A stretch of 32,398 bases of DNA from Saprospiraceae bacterium. GTDB lineage: Bacteria > Bacteroidota > Bacteroidia > Chitinophagales > Saprospiraceae. The stretch covers positions 1 to 32,398 of the forward strand of contig JAEUUS010000711.1 in NCBI GenBank assembly GCA_016787545.1. Reading direction: 5' to 3'. Shown one piece after another: positions 14,753-23,046 of the stretch (position 1 is its first letter; the number at the start of each line of letters is the position of its first letter). The notes beneath the pieces are model-generated. The model made no database searches and was not told the origin of the DNA. It worked only from the letters and a program-made list of their open reading frames with translations. The translations under genes and the position numbers were made by a program.

Positions 14753-16270
14753 CTAATCCACCCCCTGCAACTCCCTCAACGGTAAATTGCAAACACATTC
14801 TTCCAAATGACGGGTATTAGCCAAACTAAATCGGGTACAGAGCTCTAGTCCATCGCCATCTATCAGACGTTTAAGTCCGATGGCGTCGGTTTCAATGGAA
14901 AACATCAAATCATTGCACATCTCCATGTGGTGGCCATTTTCCTTTACAGCATCCAGGGGCACATCATCCAGCAGTGCAGTCCAATCAAATGCCCACTGGT
15001 GAAGGCCAGATTTTGTCACATGCTCCGCCACAGCAGAAATAGTGTCGTTGCTCAGGAGCTTGAAATCAGAAAACAAGTGGTTATGGTCATTAATACTGAC
15101 CTGAACCACGTCTTGCGCTACATGCCCCTTATTGCATGCTTCCAGTTTACAAATGGCTCGATAGTATCCATTTTTCAAGTCGGCAACTTCCATTACCCGA
15201 ATCTCGTTAGGATCAATGGAGCCCACCATTTGAATGTCGAATACCATGGCACCCCTGACATAAACTGCACCACCGCTGTTTGATCCAATTTGAAAATTAC
15301 TGCTAATGCCTGTACCTGGAAAGAGTTTATCTACTGCATTGGTCAGTTGTGCAAGTCTGCCATCGGTGTAAAAAGACCCGCTTGGTGCAGTATTACCCAC
15401 TGAAATGGCCGCTACCTGACAAGAAGGGAGGCCATCTTCCCAAATGGTTTTGAGGAATGGGAAGAAGCGATATTCGGAAAACCCACCTGGCATATTATTG
15501 ATGGCAGTACCATTCACCGGCACATAGATGTAGTTTTTAAATTTAGCTGACAGACTGGATATGCCGTCAGCAATTTCTTCCGGAAGATTGCGTGTCAGTC
15601 CCTCCGTATAAGTCAGGTTGGCAGATCGGATGTAATCCGGCAGAAGCACTTTTTCAAAAGCCTGGACATCATCTGGCACATAAGAACCATTTTCTGCCCG
15701 ACTATTGTAGAAAAAATACATGCCTTTATTGGCATTATCTGCAGGGATGGACACTGCAAACGCTGTGGGGTATTCCGGGCGAAATTTGTCACTGTTCAAC
15801 ATGTCCAGGGTATTATTTCCCCCGGTCAAAGTGGTAGTAAACGTGGTTCCCTGATCCGGAGTGCTGGTTACGGTAATCATTCGTGCCGTGGTTCCGGGTG
15901 GTTCATCATTCGATTTTTTCTCAGACAAAACCGATTCCGCATGGTAGGTACCCGTTCGGTGATAGGTATAGGGTTGGGTAAGCGTGGCGAGGTCAGCGGT
16001 CATATCGCCATGCGGGTAATATTTAAAATTTCCGTCGCCAAACATCCAGAATGCCTTGTAGCGGGCATTGGGATTGATGCCAAGAGAGCGCGGACTATCC
16101 GAGACCCTGAAAGTCAGGGAATTGCCACTGATGGTGACCGATTCCGGATGCTGATCGGTTTGGGTGCAATCCAGCGTTTCGTTGTTGAGGCATGCGCAAG
16201 GGGATTGTGCGTGCAATGGCAACGACAATAGTGCGACTGCCACCGCCAAGAGGAGGAGGAGAGATTTCAT
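14753..16270 (-). CDS. Secreted protein of unknown function with PKD-like segment, paralogue B
   Basis: A 505-aa exported protein (signal peptide ending PLHAQ), collinear over its whole length with paralogue A. Conservation is uneven: the N-terminal 75 or so residues after the signal peptide and a central block (SEYRFFPFLKTIWE to GGAVYVRGA) are nearly identical to A, while the C-terminal third has many substitutions. It has the same N-terminal SPCACLNNETLDC, PKD-like GDGNFKYYPHGD and C-terminal CVC. Function is unknown. The pair is preceded by a structured 189-bp spacer and by the T9SS cargo gene on the same strand, so the three may share a transcript, although the spacer could hold a separate promoter. 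Confidence 0.75.
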   Translation of the reverse strand: MKSLLLLLAVAVALLSLPLHAQSPCACLNNETLDCTQTDQHPESVTISGNSLTFRVSDSPRSLGINPNARYKAFWMFGDGNFKYYPHGDMTADLATLTQPYTYHRTGTYHAESVLSEKKSNDEPPGTTARMITVTSTPDQGTTFTTTLTGGNNTLDMLNSDKFRPEYPTAFAVSIPADNANKGMYFFYNSRAENGSYVPDDVQAFEKVLLPDYIRSANLTYTEGLTRNLPEEIADGISSLSAKFKNYIYVPVNGTAINNMPGGFSEYRFFPFLKTIWEDGLPSCQVAAISVGNTAPSGSFYTDGRLAQLTNAVDKLFPGTGISSNFQIGSNSGGAVYVRGAMVFDIQMVGSIDPNEIRVMEVADLKNGYYRAICKLEACNKGHVAQDVVQVSINDHNHLFSDFKLLSNDTISAVAEHVTKSGLHQWAFDWTALLDDVPLDAVKENGHHMEMCNDLMFSIETDAIGLKRLIDGDGLELCTRFSLANTRHLEECVCNLPLRELQGVD

Positions 16271-16319
16271 GACGTAGTAGTTGTATTTTAGGTGTTTGGG
16301 CAGGCGTTAACCATCAGGG

Positions 16320-16434
16320 CCAGCGCGAATAAGCCCGTCTTCCACGCTGGGGAGTTGTCACCCGGAATGCTTCTAAGCCTTTTAGGGCGTTGCATCAAAA
16401 AGGAGGTGGAGAACTTCCTTTCTGACACAACGCC
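16320..16434. other. Two stem-loops in the spacer before paralogue B (possible leader RNA or terminator)
   Basis: In the 189-bp gap 16271-16459, CCAGCG at 16320-16325 pairs with CGCTGG at 16345-16350, and GGCGTTG at 16386-16392 pairs with CAACGCC at 16428-16434. The second stem encloses a further imperfect AAGGAGG/CTTCCTT pairing. On the minus strand neither stem is followed by a T-run, so they are not classical terminators. I do not recognise a known riboswitch or small RNA. Confidence 0.35.
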
Positions 16435-16459
16435 ATAAATCGAGCTATTTCAATGATTT

Positions 16460-17647
16460 TTACTCAGCTTTGATCACCCGCAGGGTTTGAACCATGCCAT
16501 TGGCTTCCACACGAAGGAGGTAAAAGCCGTTAGCCAGGTTTTCTGTAATCAGTTCGTAGGTGTCCTGCGCGCCCTGGAATTGTTGGTCCAGCACTTTTTG
16601 CCCGTTTACATTAAACAACTGGCAATGAACGGATTCTGCGGTTGGATCATCCACATATACCTGCAGTCGATCGTTGAACGGGTTAGGTGCAACGGCTGCG
16701 AAATCTGGTGTATTGGCCAGGCCGGAGCGCAGACCGGTGTAGGAGGGGTCTGGGGCTTGGAGTTCGTTTGAATAAGTAAAACCTTGATATTCAACACGAC
16801 AGATATCGTAATTGGGATTATTTGGATTAACTGGGCATTGGGAAGTAAAGGAGTACACCTCAACCATTCCAGTGGATGACGCTCCTCCAATTACCTTAAA
16901 CCTAAGGTATGAGTTACCATCAAACTTAACTAGAATTAATTTTGCATTTCCACAGCCTTGATTACTCGGAAGATAAGCAGAGGGGCCATTTCCGTTTTCA
17001 TCTACGCAATAAAAATGGTATTTGGTATTCCTGTAAGGAGGTAAAGGCACTAATACTCGCAATGCAGATAGGCCATTTTGCATCGTTACATATTCAATCC
17101 CAAATTCCTCCACTTCATCTCCTCGAAAAATTCTGAAATGATTTACCAATCCAGGAGCAAAATAAAAAGGACAGGAACCTCCTCCTGCAGGAACTGTACA
17201 TAGTGGATTTGCAGACGAACCTTGATATCCAATAACTACAAGCTCCGGAATTAAGGTATTTTCGTCAATATTTGCTTCTTTTTCACTGTGTCCACCACCA
17301 TCACAGATACTATTGATGACAAAAGTATATTGTGTACCGGGTTCCAAATTGTCAATAATGGCTTCTAATTGATCTTGCCCTTTCAACGTTGTATTGATCA
17401 ATAACTGGTCACTTGAACGGTATGTTCGAATCCTGTAGCCCCCGGTTGCATCAGGTTGAAAATCCCAACCCAATCGGGCATCGGTTACACCCATCTTTAT
17501 CACATGAAAGTTATTGGGTGCGGGAATATTACATTTTGAAGGCGCCTCTTGATCAATCCTGTTTTGGAGATTTGGGCTAACTGTGGCAGATGCGTTTAGC
17601 AGGCCAAGCACGAAGAGAAAAAAGAAAAAAAATCTTGTTTGTTGCAT
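16460..17647 (-). CDS. T9SS cargo protein with fibronectin type III-like domain and type A sorting domain
   Basis: A 395-aa exported protein. Residues 1-21 are a very hydrophobic signal peptide. About residues 38-125 form an FN3-like domain (NFHVIKMGVTDARLGWDF, LEPGTQYTFVINSIC). A middle part of about 180 residues with several cysteines has no recognised family. About residues 318-395 are a Por/T9SS type A sorting domain: VAPNPFNDRLQVYV, CQLFNVNGQKVLDQ, LANGFYLLRVEANG and the basic end LRVIKAE. The protein should cross the outer membrane by T9SS and be released or anchored there. Base composition changes inside the gene: by direct count the sorting-domain end is about 50% GC, the rest about 38%. 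It is divergent from the 17742 gene, with starts 95 nt apart. Confidence 0.88.
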   Translation of the reverse strand: MQQTRFFFFFLFVLGLLNASATVSPNLQNRIDQEAPSKCNIPAPNNFHVIKMGVTDARLGWDFQPDATGGYRIRTYRSSDQLLINTTLKGQDQLEAIIDNLEPGTQYTFVINSICDGGGHSEKEANIDENTLIPELVVIGYQGSSANPLCTVPAGGGSCPFYFAPGLVNHFRIFRGDEVEEFGIEYVTMQNGLSALRVLVPLPPYRNTKYHFYCVDENGNGPSAYLPSNQGCGNAKLILVKFDGNSYLRFKVIGGASSTGMVEVYSFTSQCPVNPNNPNYDICRVEYQGFTYSNELQAPDPSYTGLRSGLANTPDFAAVAPNPFNDRLQVYVDDPTAESVHCQLFNVNGQKVLDQQFQGAQDTYELITENLANGFYLLRVEANGMVQTLRVIKAE

Positions 17648-17741
17648 AGCGAACTCATTTTTTTATTAGAACTTCTGCAAAGATCCATCGAGTGTATTTC
17701 AAAAAATAGTACAAATTTGCACCCCTATTCCAAGGCTATAT

Positions 17742-19163
17742 ATGAGCAATTCTTATTTGCTTGAGATCATTAAGACACTTACTCCCAACCAACTTGAGGA
17801 GTTTGGCAAATTCTTAATTTTCTCATTAGGTTCCAGCAAAAATTCAAAGGAACTGAACCTGCTTTTCGATGCCATTCAATCAACTAGTCCAAGTTTTTCG
17901 GAAGAACAACTAAAAAAAGAAGTGGTTTATTCTAAGGTGTTTCAAAATCACAACCATATCCATGGCAAACTGGAGAAACTCATGGTAGAATTAACTAAAA
18001 TCCTGCGTAATTATTTATTATTTAAACGATATATCACAGACAATAATGAACGTACCCTGCAACTTGATTGGATAGCCTGGTTAAGAGATCATGGTCAGGA
18101 TAATCGGGCACATCAATTTCTGGCAAAATTTAAAAATTCGATTAGTCAAGATTCTGAGCAATCTTTAGAGCGCTATAAACTGGATTTTTTAATTGCCGAG
18201 GAGGAGCATGAATTGCAAAGTCTTCAATATCAATTTCATGGAAATTTATTTATTCCTGAATTGATCCAAGCATTAGACAGGCATTATGCAAACTATCGCA
18301 TTGAACTGGTCAATCGCTATTTGTTAATTCAAAAAAGCTTGATTTTACCTGATCTGGAGCAATTATTAGAACAAAATGCATCAGAGAATTTAGATGACCC
18401 TTTATTTGAAATCGCAACTAAAATTGAGACTTCATTAAAAATGGAGGACCCTACTCCTTCGATGTTCTACAATTTATTAGAAACTCTAAAGCAGCATGAA
18501 GCAAGGATTTCATTTCAATCACTCTCTCAATATTACACTTTTTTAAGAACGTTTTGCACCTCACTTATCAATTCTGGAAGGACTCAGTTTGTGGAAGTTT
18601 TACATAAAATTAATTTGGACAACCTAGACCGCGGCCTCTTCTTCATCAACAACGAAATAGCCTCCCACGCCTACACCAACATCATCCACATTGCCATTCG
18701 GGTCAAAGAATACGAATGGGCACTGGAATTCACAGAAAAATACAAAAAACGCATCATCGGCGGGGACCCCAACCAGTTTTTTTACCAAATGAACCTTTCA
18801 CTATGCCTTTTCGCCCTGAAAAGGTACGATGAAGCCATTACCAACCTCCCCGACCCCTCCCTGCACCTGCACTACCAAGGCTTCATTCGATGCCTGGAAT
18901 TGAAGATTTATTACGAAATGCAGTCTGATCTGCTGCTGTATAAGATGTACGCTTTCCGGAAATATTTTGAGCGCACGGCAACAAAATTAATCCCATCTAA
19001 TTGGCGTACCATGTACATCGAATTCTTCAACATCATGTTGCAACTTACGCAGTCGCCACCCAAGGACAAAAAGCGTTCGCAGCAGCTGATTGAACGAATT
19101 AACAAGAAAAAACTGCTGGCAGATCGCGCCTGGTTGCTGGAAAAAGCCCGGGAATTGGGTTAA
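17742..19163 (+). CDS. Unknown alpha-helical cytoplasmic protein (473 aa)
   Basis: No signal peptide or membrane helix is visible. The sequence is dominated by leucine-, glutamate- and lysine-rich amphipathic helices, with TPR-like pairs near residues 340-400 (YEWALEFTEKYKKR, NLSLCLFALKRYDEAI), so a helical-repeat scaffold is likely. I do not recognise a named domain and give no function. It is divergent from the T9SS cargo gene with a 94-bp shared promoter region, and ends 59 nt before a strong terminator. Its first 880 bases (about 33% GC in sampled lines, A/T-ending codons) contrast with the last 540 (about 47-50% GC, C/G-ending codons), with a sharp change near 18620. The frame is intact throughout, so the gene is a chimera rather than a ruin. 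Confidence 0.75.
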   Translation: MSNSYLLEIIKTLTPNQLEEFGKFLIFSLGSSKNSKELNLLFDAIQSTSPSFSEEQLKKEVVYSKVFQNHNHIHGKLEKLMVELTKILRNYLLFKRYITDNNERTLQLDWIAWLRDHGQDNRAHQFLAKFKNSISQDSEQSLERYKLDFLIAEEEHELQSLQYQFHGNLFIPELIQALDRHYANYRIELVNRYLLIQKSLILPDLEQLLEQNASENLDDPLFEIATKIETSLKMEDPTPSMFYNLLETLKQHEARISFQSLSQYYTFLRTFCTSLINSGRTQFVEVLHKINLDNLDRGLFFINNEIASHAYTNIIHIAIRVKEYEWALEFTEKYKKRIIGGDPNQFFYQMNLSLCLFALKRYDEAITNLPDPSLHLHYQGFIRCLELKIYYEMQSDLLLYKMYAFRKYFERTATKLIPSNWRTMYIEFFNIMLQLTQSPPKDKKRSQQLIERINKKKLLADRAWLLEKARELG

Positions 19164-19222
19164 TTTTTTGTCTCAAAAAGCGCCCGTTTCAGAATCCCCC
19201 CCTTTTTTATGTACTTTTTTTT

Positions 19223-19265
19223 AGCCCTGAAAATCGGCCCAAACGCCGGTTTTCAGGGCTTTTTT
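19223..19265 (+). terminator. Rho-independent terminator after the helical-protein gene
   Basis: AGCCCTGAAAATCGGC (19223-19238) pairs with GCCGGTTTTCAGGGCT (19245-19260), one G-U pair in 16, loop of six. It runs directly into TTTTTT on the plus strand. Confidence 0.9.
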
Positions 19266-19449
19266 ATGCCTTTTACTACCTGAATGACATCAGAACTGCC
19301 CTCCCAATTTGTACTTTTTACCCGGCAACACGCAGCCCCATCTTTGTGTCATCAAAGCGCAAAACACCCGGGTCGCGCAAATCCCATGAGCTTAGGGAAA
19401 ACACAAAAACTACTTTTCTTTTCATCATTAACACAAAAACTCTTTTGCA

Positions 19450-20352
19450 ATGAACCGTATTTCATTCTTCCTTTTCCTTGGCATCCTTGCCATCGCTGCC
19501 GCACTGCAATCCTGTCAAAAAGAAGCGATCTCCATCCCAGGCGCTGATCTTGCAGATCAAACCGCCAACGATCGCGCCCAACAAATCTATGGCATTACCG
19601 TTTTCTCTACAGGCAACCCTAGTCGCCTGCACACCATGGAAGCGGCTACCGGAAATATCACCAATACCGTTGCAGTATACGTACTGGATGCACTCGGACA
19701 ACCTTTTTTCCTCGACGATCTCAAAGGTGTTTGTGTCGTTAACGACCAGGTATTCGTAACCACTGGCTTTAACGTGGTGGATGCCTATAGCAACATGTTG
19801 ATTAAAGTAAATCCTGCAACGGGTCAGGCTGGTGTCATTTCTTACAGCCCAGCCGAGGTTGGCACTGTTTCCGACATTGACTACAACCCTAACGACAACA
19901 CCATTTACGGTTTGGCCAACAACTCCAATAAGTTGGTGAGCATTAATGACAACTTCAACAACTGGGGTACTTACGCCAATGTAGGCAACATCACCGGCCT
20001 GGGCACTTACCGCACCAAAGGCTTGAGCATGGTTCGCGATGCACAAGGCTTGCGTATTGCCATCGCGGCTACCCTGAATGCTGGTGGTAACGCCCGGATC
20101 TTAACGGTACCGAATACAGGAGGCCTGGCTACATTTCAGACATCTGTGTTGCCTGTAGCTGACCTCGCAGCGGGTCACTGTGGTATCGGTTTCGACATCG
20201 ACATGAATGCCATGCTGATCAATCGCAATTCCATCAATGGGTTGGGTTTGAACTCTTTCGGCTGGGTGAATGCCTTCCCTCCACAAACCAATAGCGCTTT
20301 CTGGGGTGGCAATGGCCAAAACTTTGAAGACCTTTCTTCAGACGTCCAATAA
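19450..20352 (+). CDS. Lipoprotein with beta-propeller-like repeats, paralogue 1
   Basis: A 300-aa protein with a lipoprotein signal: hydrophobic residues 5-18 and lipobox LQSC with the lipidated Cys at 22, followed by QKEA. The body alternates short beta-like segments with Asn/Gly turns: LKGVCVVNDQVFVTTG, LIKVNPATGQAG, VSDIDYNPNDNTIYGLANN, KLVSINDNF and LRIAIAATL. This pattern is typical of a beta-propeller that reads like a DNA-free sensor or binding domain, but I cannot name the family. It is the first of two adjacent paralogues, 88 nt before the second, and lies after a terminator, so it starts a new transcript. Start choice: the ATG at 19450 begins directly at the lipoprotein signal. Confidence 0.8.
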   Translation: MNRISFFLFLGILAIAAALQSCQKEAISIPGADLADQTANDRAQQIYGITVFSTGNPSRLHTMEAATGNITNTVAVYVLDALGQPFFLDDLKGVCVVNDQVFVTTGFNVVDAYSNMLIKVNPATGQAGVISYSPAEVGTVSDIDYNPNDNTIYGLANNSNKLVSINDNFNNWGTYANVGNITGLGTYRTKGLSMVRDAQGLRIAIAATLNAGGNARILTVPNTGGLATFQTSVLPVADLAAGHCGIGFDIDMNAMLINRNSINGLGLNSFGWVNAFPPQTNSAFWGGNGQNFEDLSSDVQ

Positions 20353-20372
20353 ACCCGACATCAAAACGTGCA

Positions 20373-20407
20373 GCAGGGGCCTACCGAATGTTCGGGAAGG
20401 CCTCTGC
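20373..20407 (+). other. Stem-loop between the two lipoprotein genes
   Basis: GCAGGGGCCT (20373-20382) pairs with AGGCCTCTGC (20398-20407), and inside it CCGAA (20384-20388) pairs with TTCGG (20391-20395). No T-run follows, so read-through is expected. It may stabilise the upstream mRNA or lower expression of the second gene. Confidence 0.6.
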
Positions 20408-20440
20408 CATTACTTTCCTCACTCCAACACTTATTTTGTC

Positions 20441-21379
20441 ATGAAACCTTTAGCACAAATACTGTCTTTGGGCCTGGTCATTGGTCTGATGGTTACCTTC
20501 ACTGCCTGCCAAAAAGAAAACCTGAAACCCCATGCTGAAAAAAATCAAACCAATCAACAACCAGCTGGCGATCGAGCCGCTGTGTTTTACGCAGTGACCA
20601 ATTTTGATGGATTTAACGACAGCAGAGTTATAGGGATTGATCAGAGTTCTAGCAATATCGTGAGTAATGTGGCCGCTTTTTATATAGACCCAGCTGGCAA
20701 TGTGATCAATCTGACCAACTTAAAAGGCATTTGCCTGACCGATTGGGGGCAATACTTCATTACCACCGGCAGACCCGGTACAAGTAGCGGATTGCCTAGT
20801 CCTTACGATAATTCGCTGTTTAAAATCAACCCGCTTACCGGTCAATGCAGCTACCTGTCTACCGACCCGGGCGGCACCGTTGCGGACCTCGAGTTTGATC
20901 CGGAAAGTCAAAACTTTTATGGTCTTCGTGAAAATTCCAACGAAGTGGTGGAAATTTCCAATGCCAACAACAATAACTACGCTGATTACTCTAATCCAGT
21001 TGGTGTTTTTGTTCCGGATGACGGATACATATTGAAAGGACTTTCCCTGGTAAAAGATGGCAACGGCTTTTATTTCATTGGCACAGCCAGCAATGGCATT
21101 GGTGGAGATCCATGCAAGTTATATGAGATTCCTATTGCCGGGGGTGTTGCTACCTTCATGAACGATCTGGATATACTAGGTGGATGGGTAAGCGGGAACT
21201 GCGGTATCGGGTACGATCTTCAGTATAAGCGGGTAAATATTAATCGCGACTGGGCCATCGTAACAGCAGGTTTAAACTACTTCGACTGGCAGCCACCTGT
21301 CAATACCAATGTGGTAACTACCTGGACTTTCGGCGCAGATACGCACGATTGTGTAGACCTCACCTCCTCCGTTTACTAA
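20441..21379 (+). CDS. Lipoprotein with beta-propeller-like repeats, paralogue 2
   Basis: A 312-aa lipoprotein: hydrophobic signal MKPLAQILSLGLVIGLMVTF, lipobox FTAC with Cys at 23, then QKEN as in paralogue 1 (QKEA). It shares with paralogue 1 the order of landmarks: GDRA/NDRA, VAAFYIDPAGNVINL against VAVYVLDALGQPFFL, NLKGICLT against DLKGVCVV, NSLFKINPLTGQ, TVADLEFDPESQNFYGLREN, ILKGLSLVKDG, and CGIGYDLQYKRVNINR against CGIGFDIDMNAMLINR. It is a diverged duplicate, not a recent one. The frame is open to 20270 inside paralogue 1, but the lipoprotein signal fixes the ATG at 20441. Role unknown; anchored in the outer or inner membrane. Confidence 0.8.
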   Translation: MKPLAQILSLGLVIGLMVTFTACQKENLKPHAEKNQTNQQPAGDRAAVFYAVTNFDGFNDSRVIGIDQSSSNIVSNVAAFYIDPAGNVINLTNLKGICLTDWGQYFITTGRPGTSSGLPSPYDNSLFKINPLTGQCSYLSTDPGGTVADLEFDPESQNFYGLRENSNEVVEISNANNNNYADYSNPVGVFVPDDGYILKGLSLVKDGNGFYFIGTASNGIGGDPCKLYEIPIAGGVATFMNDLDILGGWVSGNCGIGYDLQYKRVNINRDWAIVTAGLNYFDWQPPVNTNVVTTWTFGADTHDCVDLTSSVY

Positions 21380-21403
21380 ACAAGATACGCATAGTTGGAA
21401 CGC

Positions 21404-21443
21404 GCATGTTGCCCGGTGTATATGGCCGGCAACATGCTTTTTT
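21404..21443 (+). terminator. Rho-independent terminator of the lipoprotein pair
   Basis: GCATGTTGCC (21404-21413) pairs perfectly with GGCAACATGC (21428-21437) and is followed by TTTTTT. It touches the stop codon of the convergent acyltransferase gene. The opposite strand has no T-run after the stem, so it serves the plus strand. Confidence 0.88.
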
Positions 21444-23028
21444 ATTTCTCCTGCTGCAAAGCCTCAATGGTACTTGCAGGCAATTGTGCGATATCCAGTA
21501 TCATCAGGCCATCCAGACAATTGGAGAAATTTGGATCTACATTAAAGGCAATAAACCTGGCGTTTTGCCGCAAATACTGACGGAACAACACCGGCACCTT
21601 GAAATGAGATGGCTCAATGGTTTCAATCAAACTTTCCAGGGCGTCAAACTCTCCCCGCAGGTTTTCAGCCAGCAATTTAGTATCTACTGAACGTATGTTC
21701 GGCCTGAATGCCTTTCTGGGCGCCACCAGCGTGGCAAGCTTTTTATCAAAGAAAAACCGGCGCACAAACTCCACGATAATCCCTTTGGATGCTTCTGAAT
21801 AATCTTTACTGATGCTCACTGGCCCGAGCAAATAGCGATACTGCGGATTGGCCAACAAAAAATGCAATATACCTTTCCACAGCAAAAACAACGGCAAACG
21901 ATGCTTCTGGTAAGCCTCCGGCACATAGGTTCGACCCAACTCCACAGATTGTTGCAAAATGGGGAAAAAACCCGGCTTCATCTTGAATAAGGAATGGGTG
22001 TAAAAACCATTTACCCCAAAACGTTGAAATATCTGATCCCCCAGACCCAATCTGTACCCCCCGGCAATCTGCTCCTTCTCCCGATCCCAAATAATCAACT
22101 GCAGGTAATACATATCGTGTTCATCCATATCACGCGCCTTCCCTGTGCCTTCTCCGGCAGCCCTGAAGGTCAACTCCCGAAGTCGGCCAATTTCAAACAT
22201 GGTATGAGGAAGCAACTGAAATGGCGCCACCAGCACATCAAACTGTCCGCGCTCAGCCACTTTAGCCTCAGGCGGAAGTGCTTTTATCTCAGCTGCTAAT
22301 ATTGCAGGATCTACCGGCGCAGCCACAGGCTCCTGCACCGCTTGTTTTTGTGGGGTAAACAGTTCTGGTCGAACATCAAAACTTGAGCCCAGGGAAAAAA
22401 TCTTGGCCTGTAAAAATTTGCCCCAAAGCCGGTTTTTACCCAAAATAGCAATATCCTCCGGTGTAATGAGGTTACCCACGCGCACGCTGATGCGTACAGG
22501 TCCGGAACTCAAATGGAATGGCAAACCCGGAATGGCTTTGCGCAAAAAACCACCAGGCATTTTCTGGGCCTGCAAATGAATAGGCACCACGGGCTGACCG
22601 GATTTGCGCAGCTGACGAAGCACTTGAGTACGTACCAGATTTTTTCCCAAATGGCTTAACGGATTATCGGAAAAATCCAGCGCCAACCCCACAACATTTC
22701 CCTTTTTCACTCTTCTGGCAAGCCGTTTGGCAAAATTCACGCGCAACCACCGGTCCTCCAGGCTCTTCCGGGAAGGACGCAGCGTATGCGGCTTGAGTGA
22801 TTTGGACAATGGTGTAGGATATGGATAAAGTATCCTGACCTGATCAAACTGCTCTGACAACAAAGCCAGCAATACCCATTCGTCAACGCCGGGCAAGAGC
22901 TGATTACAAACAAAAACGGCCCCTCCTGGCAATTTTGACAGCATTTTTTTGTCAAAATCGGCAATATCCAGCGTAACGCGGGATTTCACCAGCTTGGATT
23001 GTGCCTGCGTAAGTAATTCGGTATTCAT
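21442..23028 (-). CDS. OlsF-like two-domain acyltransferase (aminolipid synthesis), N-terminal domain probably inactive
   Basis: A 528-aa protein. About residues 20-220 align with a PlsC/GlsA-type O-acyltransferase and about 260-528 with an OlsB/GlsB-type GNAT N-acyltransferase (FEIGRLRELTFRAAGEGTG, DMDEHDMYYLQLIIWD, IAGGYRLGLG, ELGRTYVPEAYQ, LGPVSISKDY). In OlsF enzymes the C-terminal domain acylates an amino acid such as ornithine or glycine and the N-terminal domain adds the second chain. Here the N-terminal signature normally written NHPFGGID reads NQLLPGVD (42-49): catalytic His is replaced by Gln43. The later FPAGEVS-type motif reads DFSDNPLS (118-125). The N-terminal domain may therefore be structural. 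It is the last gene of a minus-strand run, 18 nt after the marC-family gene. Confidence 0.75.
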   Translation of the reverse strand: MNTELLTQAQSKLVKSRVTLDIADFDKKMLSKLPGGAVFVCNQLLPGVDEWVLLALLSEQFDQVRILYPYPTPLSKSLKPHTLRPSRKSLEDRWLRVNFAKRLARRVKKGNVVGLALDFSDNPLSHLGKNLVRTQVLRQLRKSGQPVVPIHLQAQKMPGGFLRKAIPGLPFHLSSGPVRISVRVGNLITPEDIAILGKNRLWGKFLQAKIFSLGSSFDVRPELFTPQKQAVQEPVAAPVDPAILAAEIKALPPEAKVAERGQFDVLVAPFQLLPHTMFEIGRLRELTFRAAGEGTGKARDMDEHDMYYLQLIIWDREKEQIAGGYRLGLGDQIFQRFGVNGFYTHSLFKMKPGFFPILQQSVELGRTYVPEAYQKHRLPLFLLWKGILHFLLANPQYRYLLGPVSISKDYSEASKGIIVEFVRRFFFDKKLATLVAPRKAFRPNIRSVDTKLLAENLRGEFDALESLIETIEPSHFKVPVLFRQYLRQNARFIAFNVDPNFSNCLDGLMILDIAQLPASTIEALQQEK

Positions 23029-23046
23029 AGGGTTGTAGTTACAGCA

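Noticed and set aside
19339..19346. CATCTTTG as a promoter -7 box for the first lipoprotein gene
   Set aside because: One base off consensus and the nearest TTG is 27 nt upstream, too far for a confident call.
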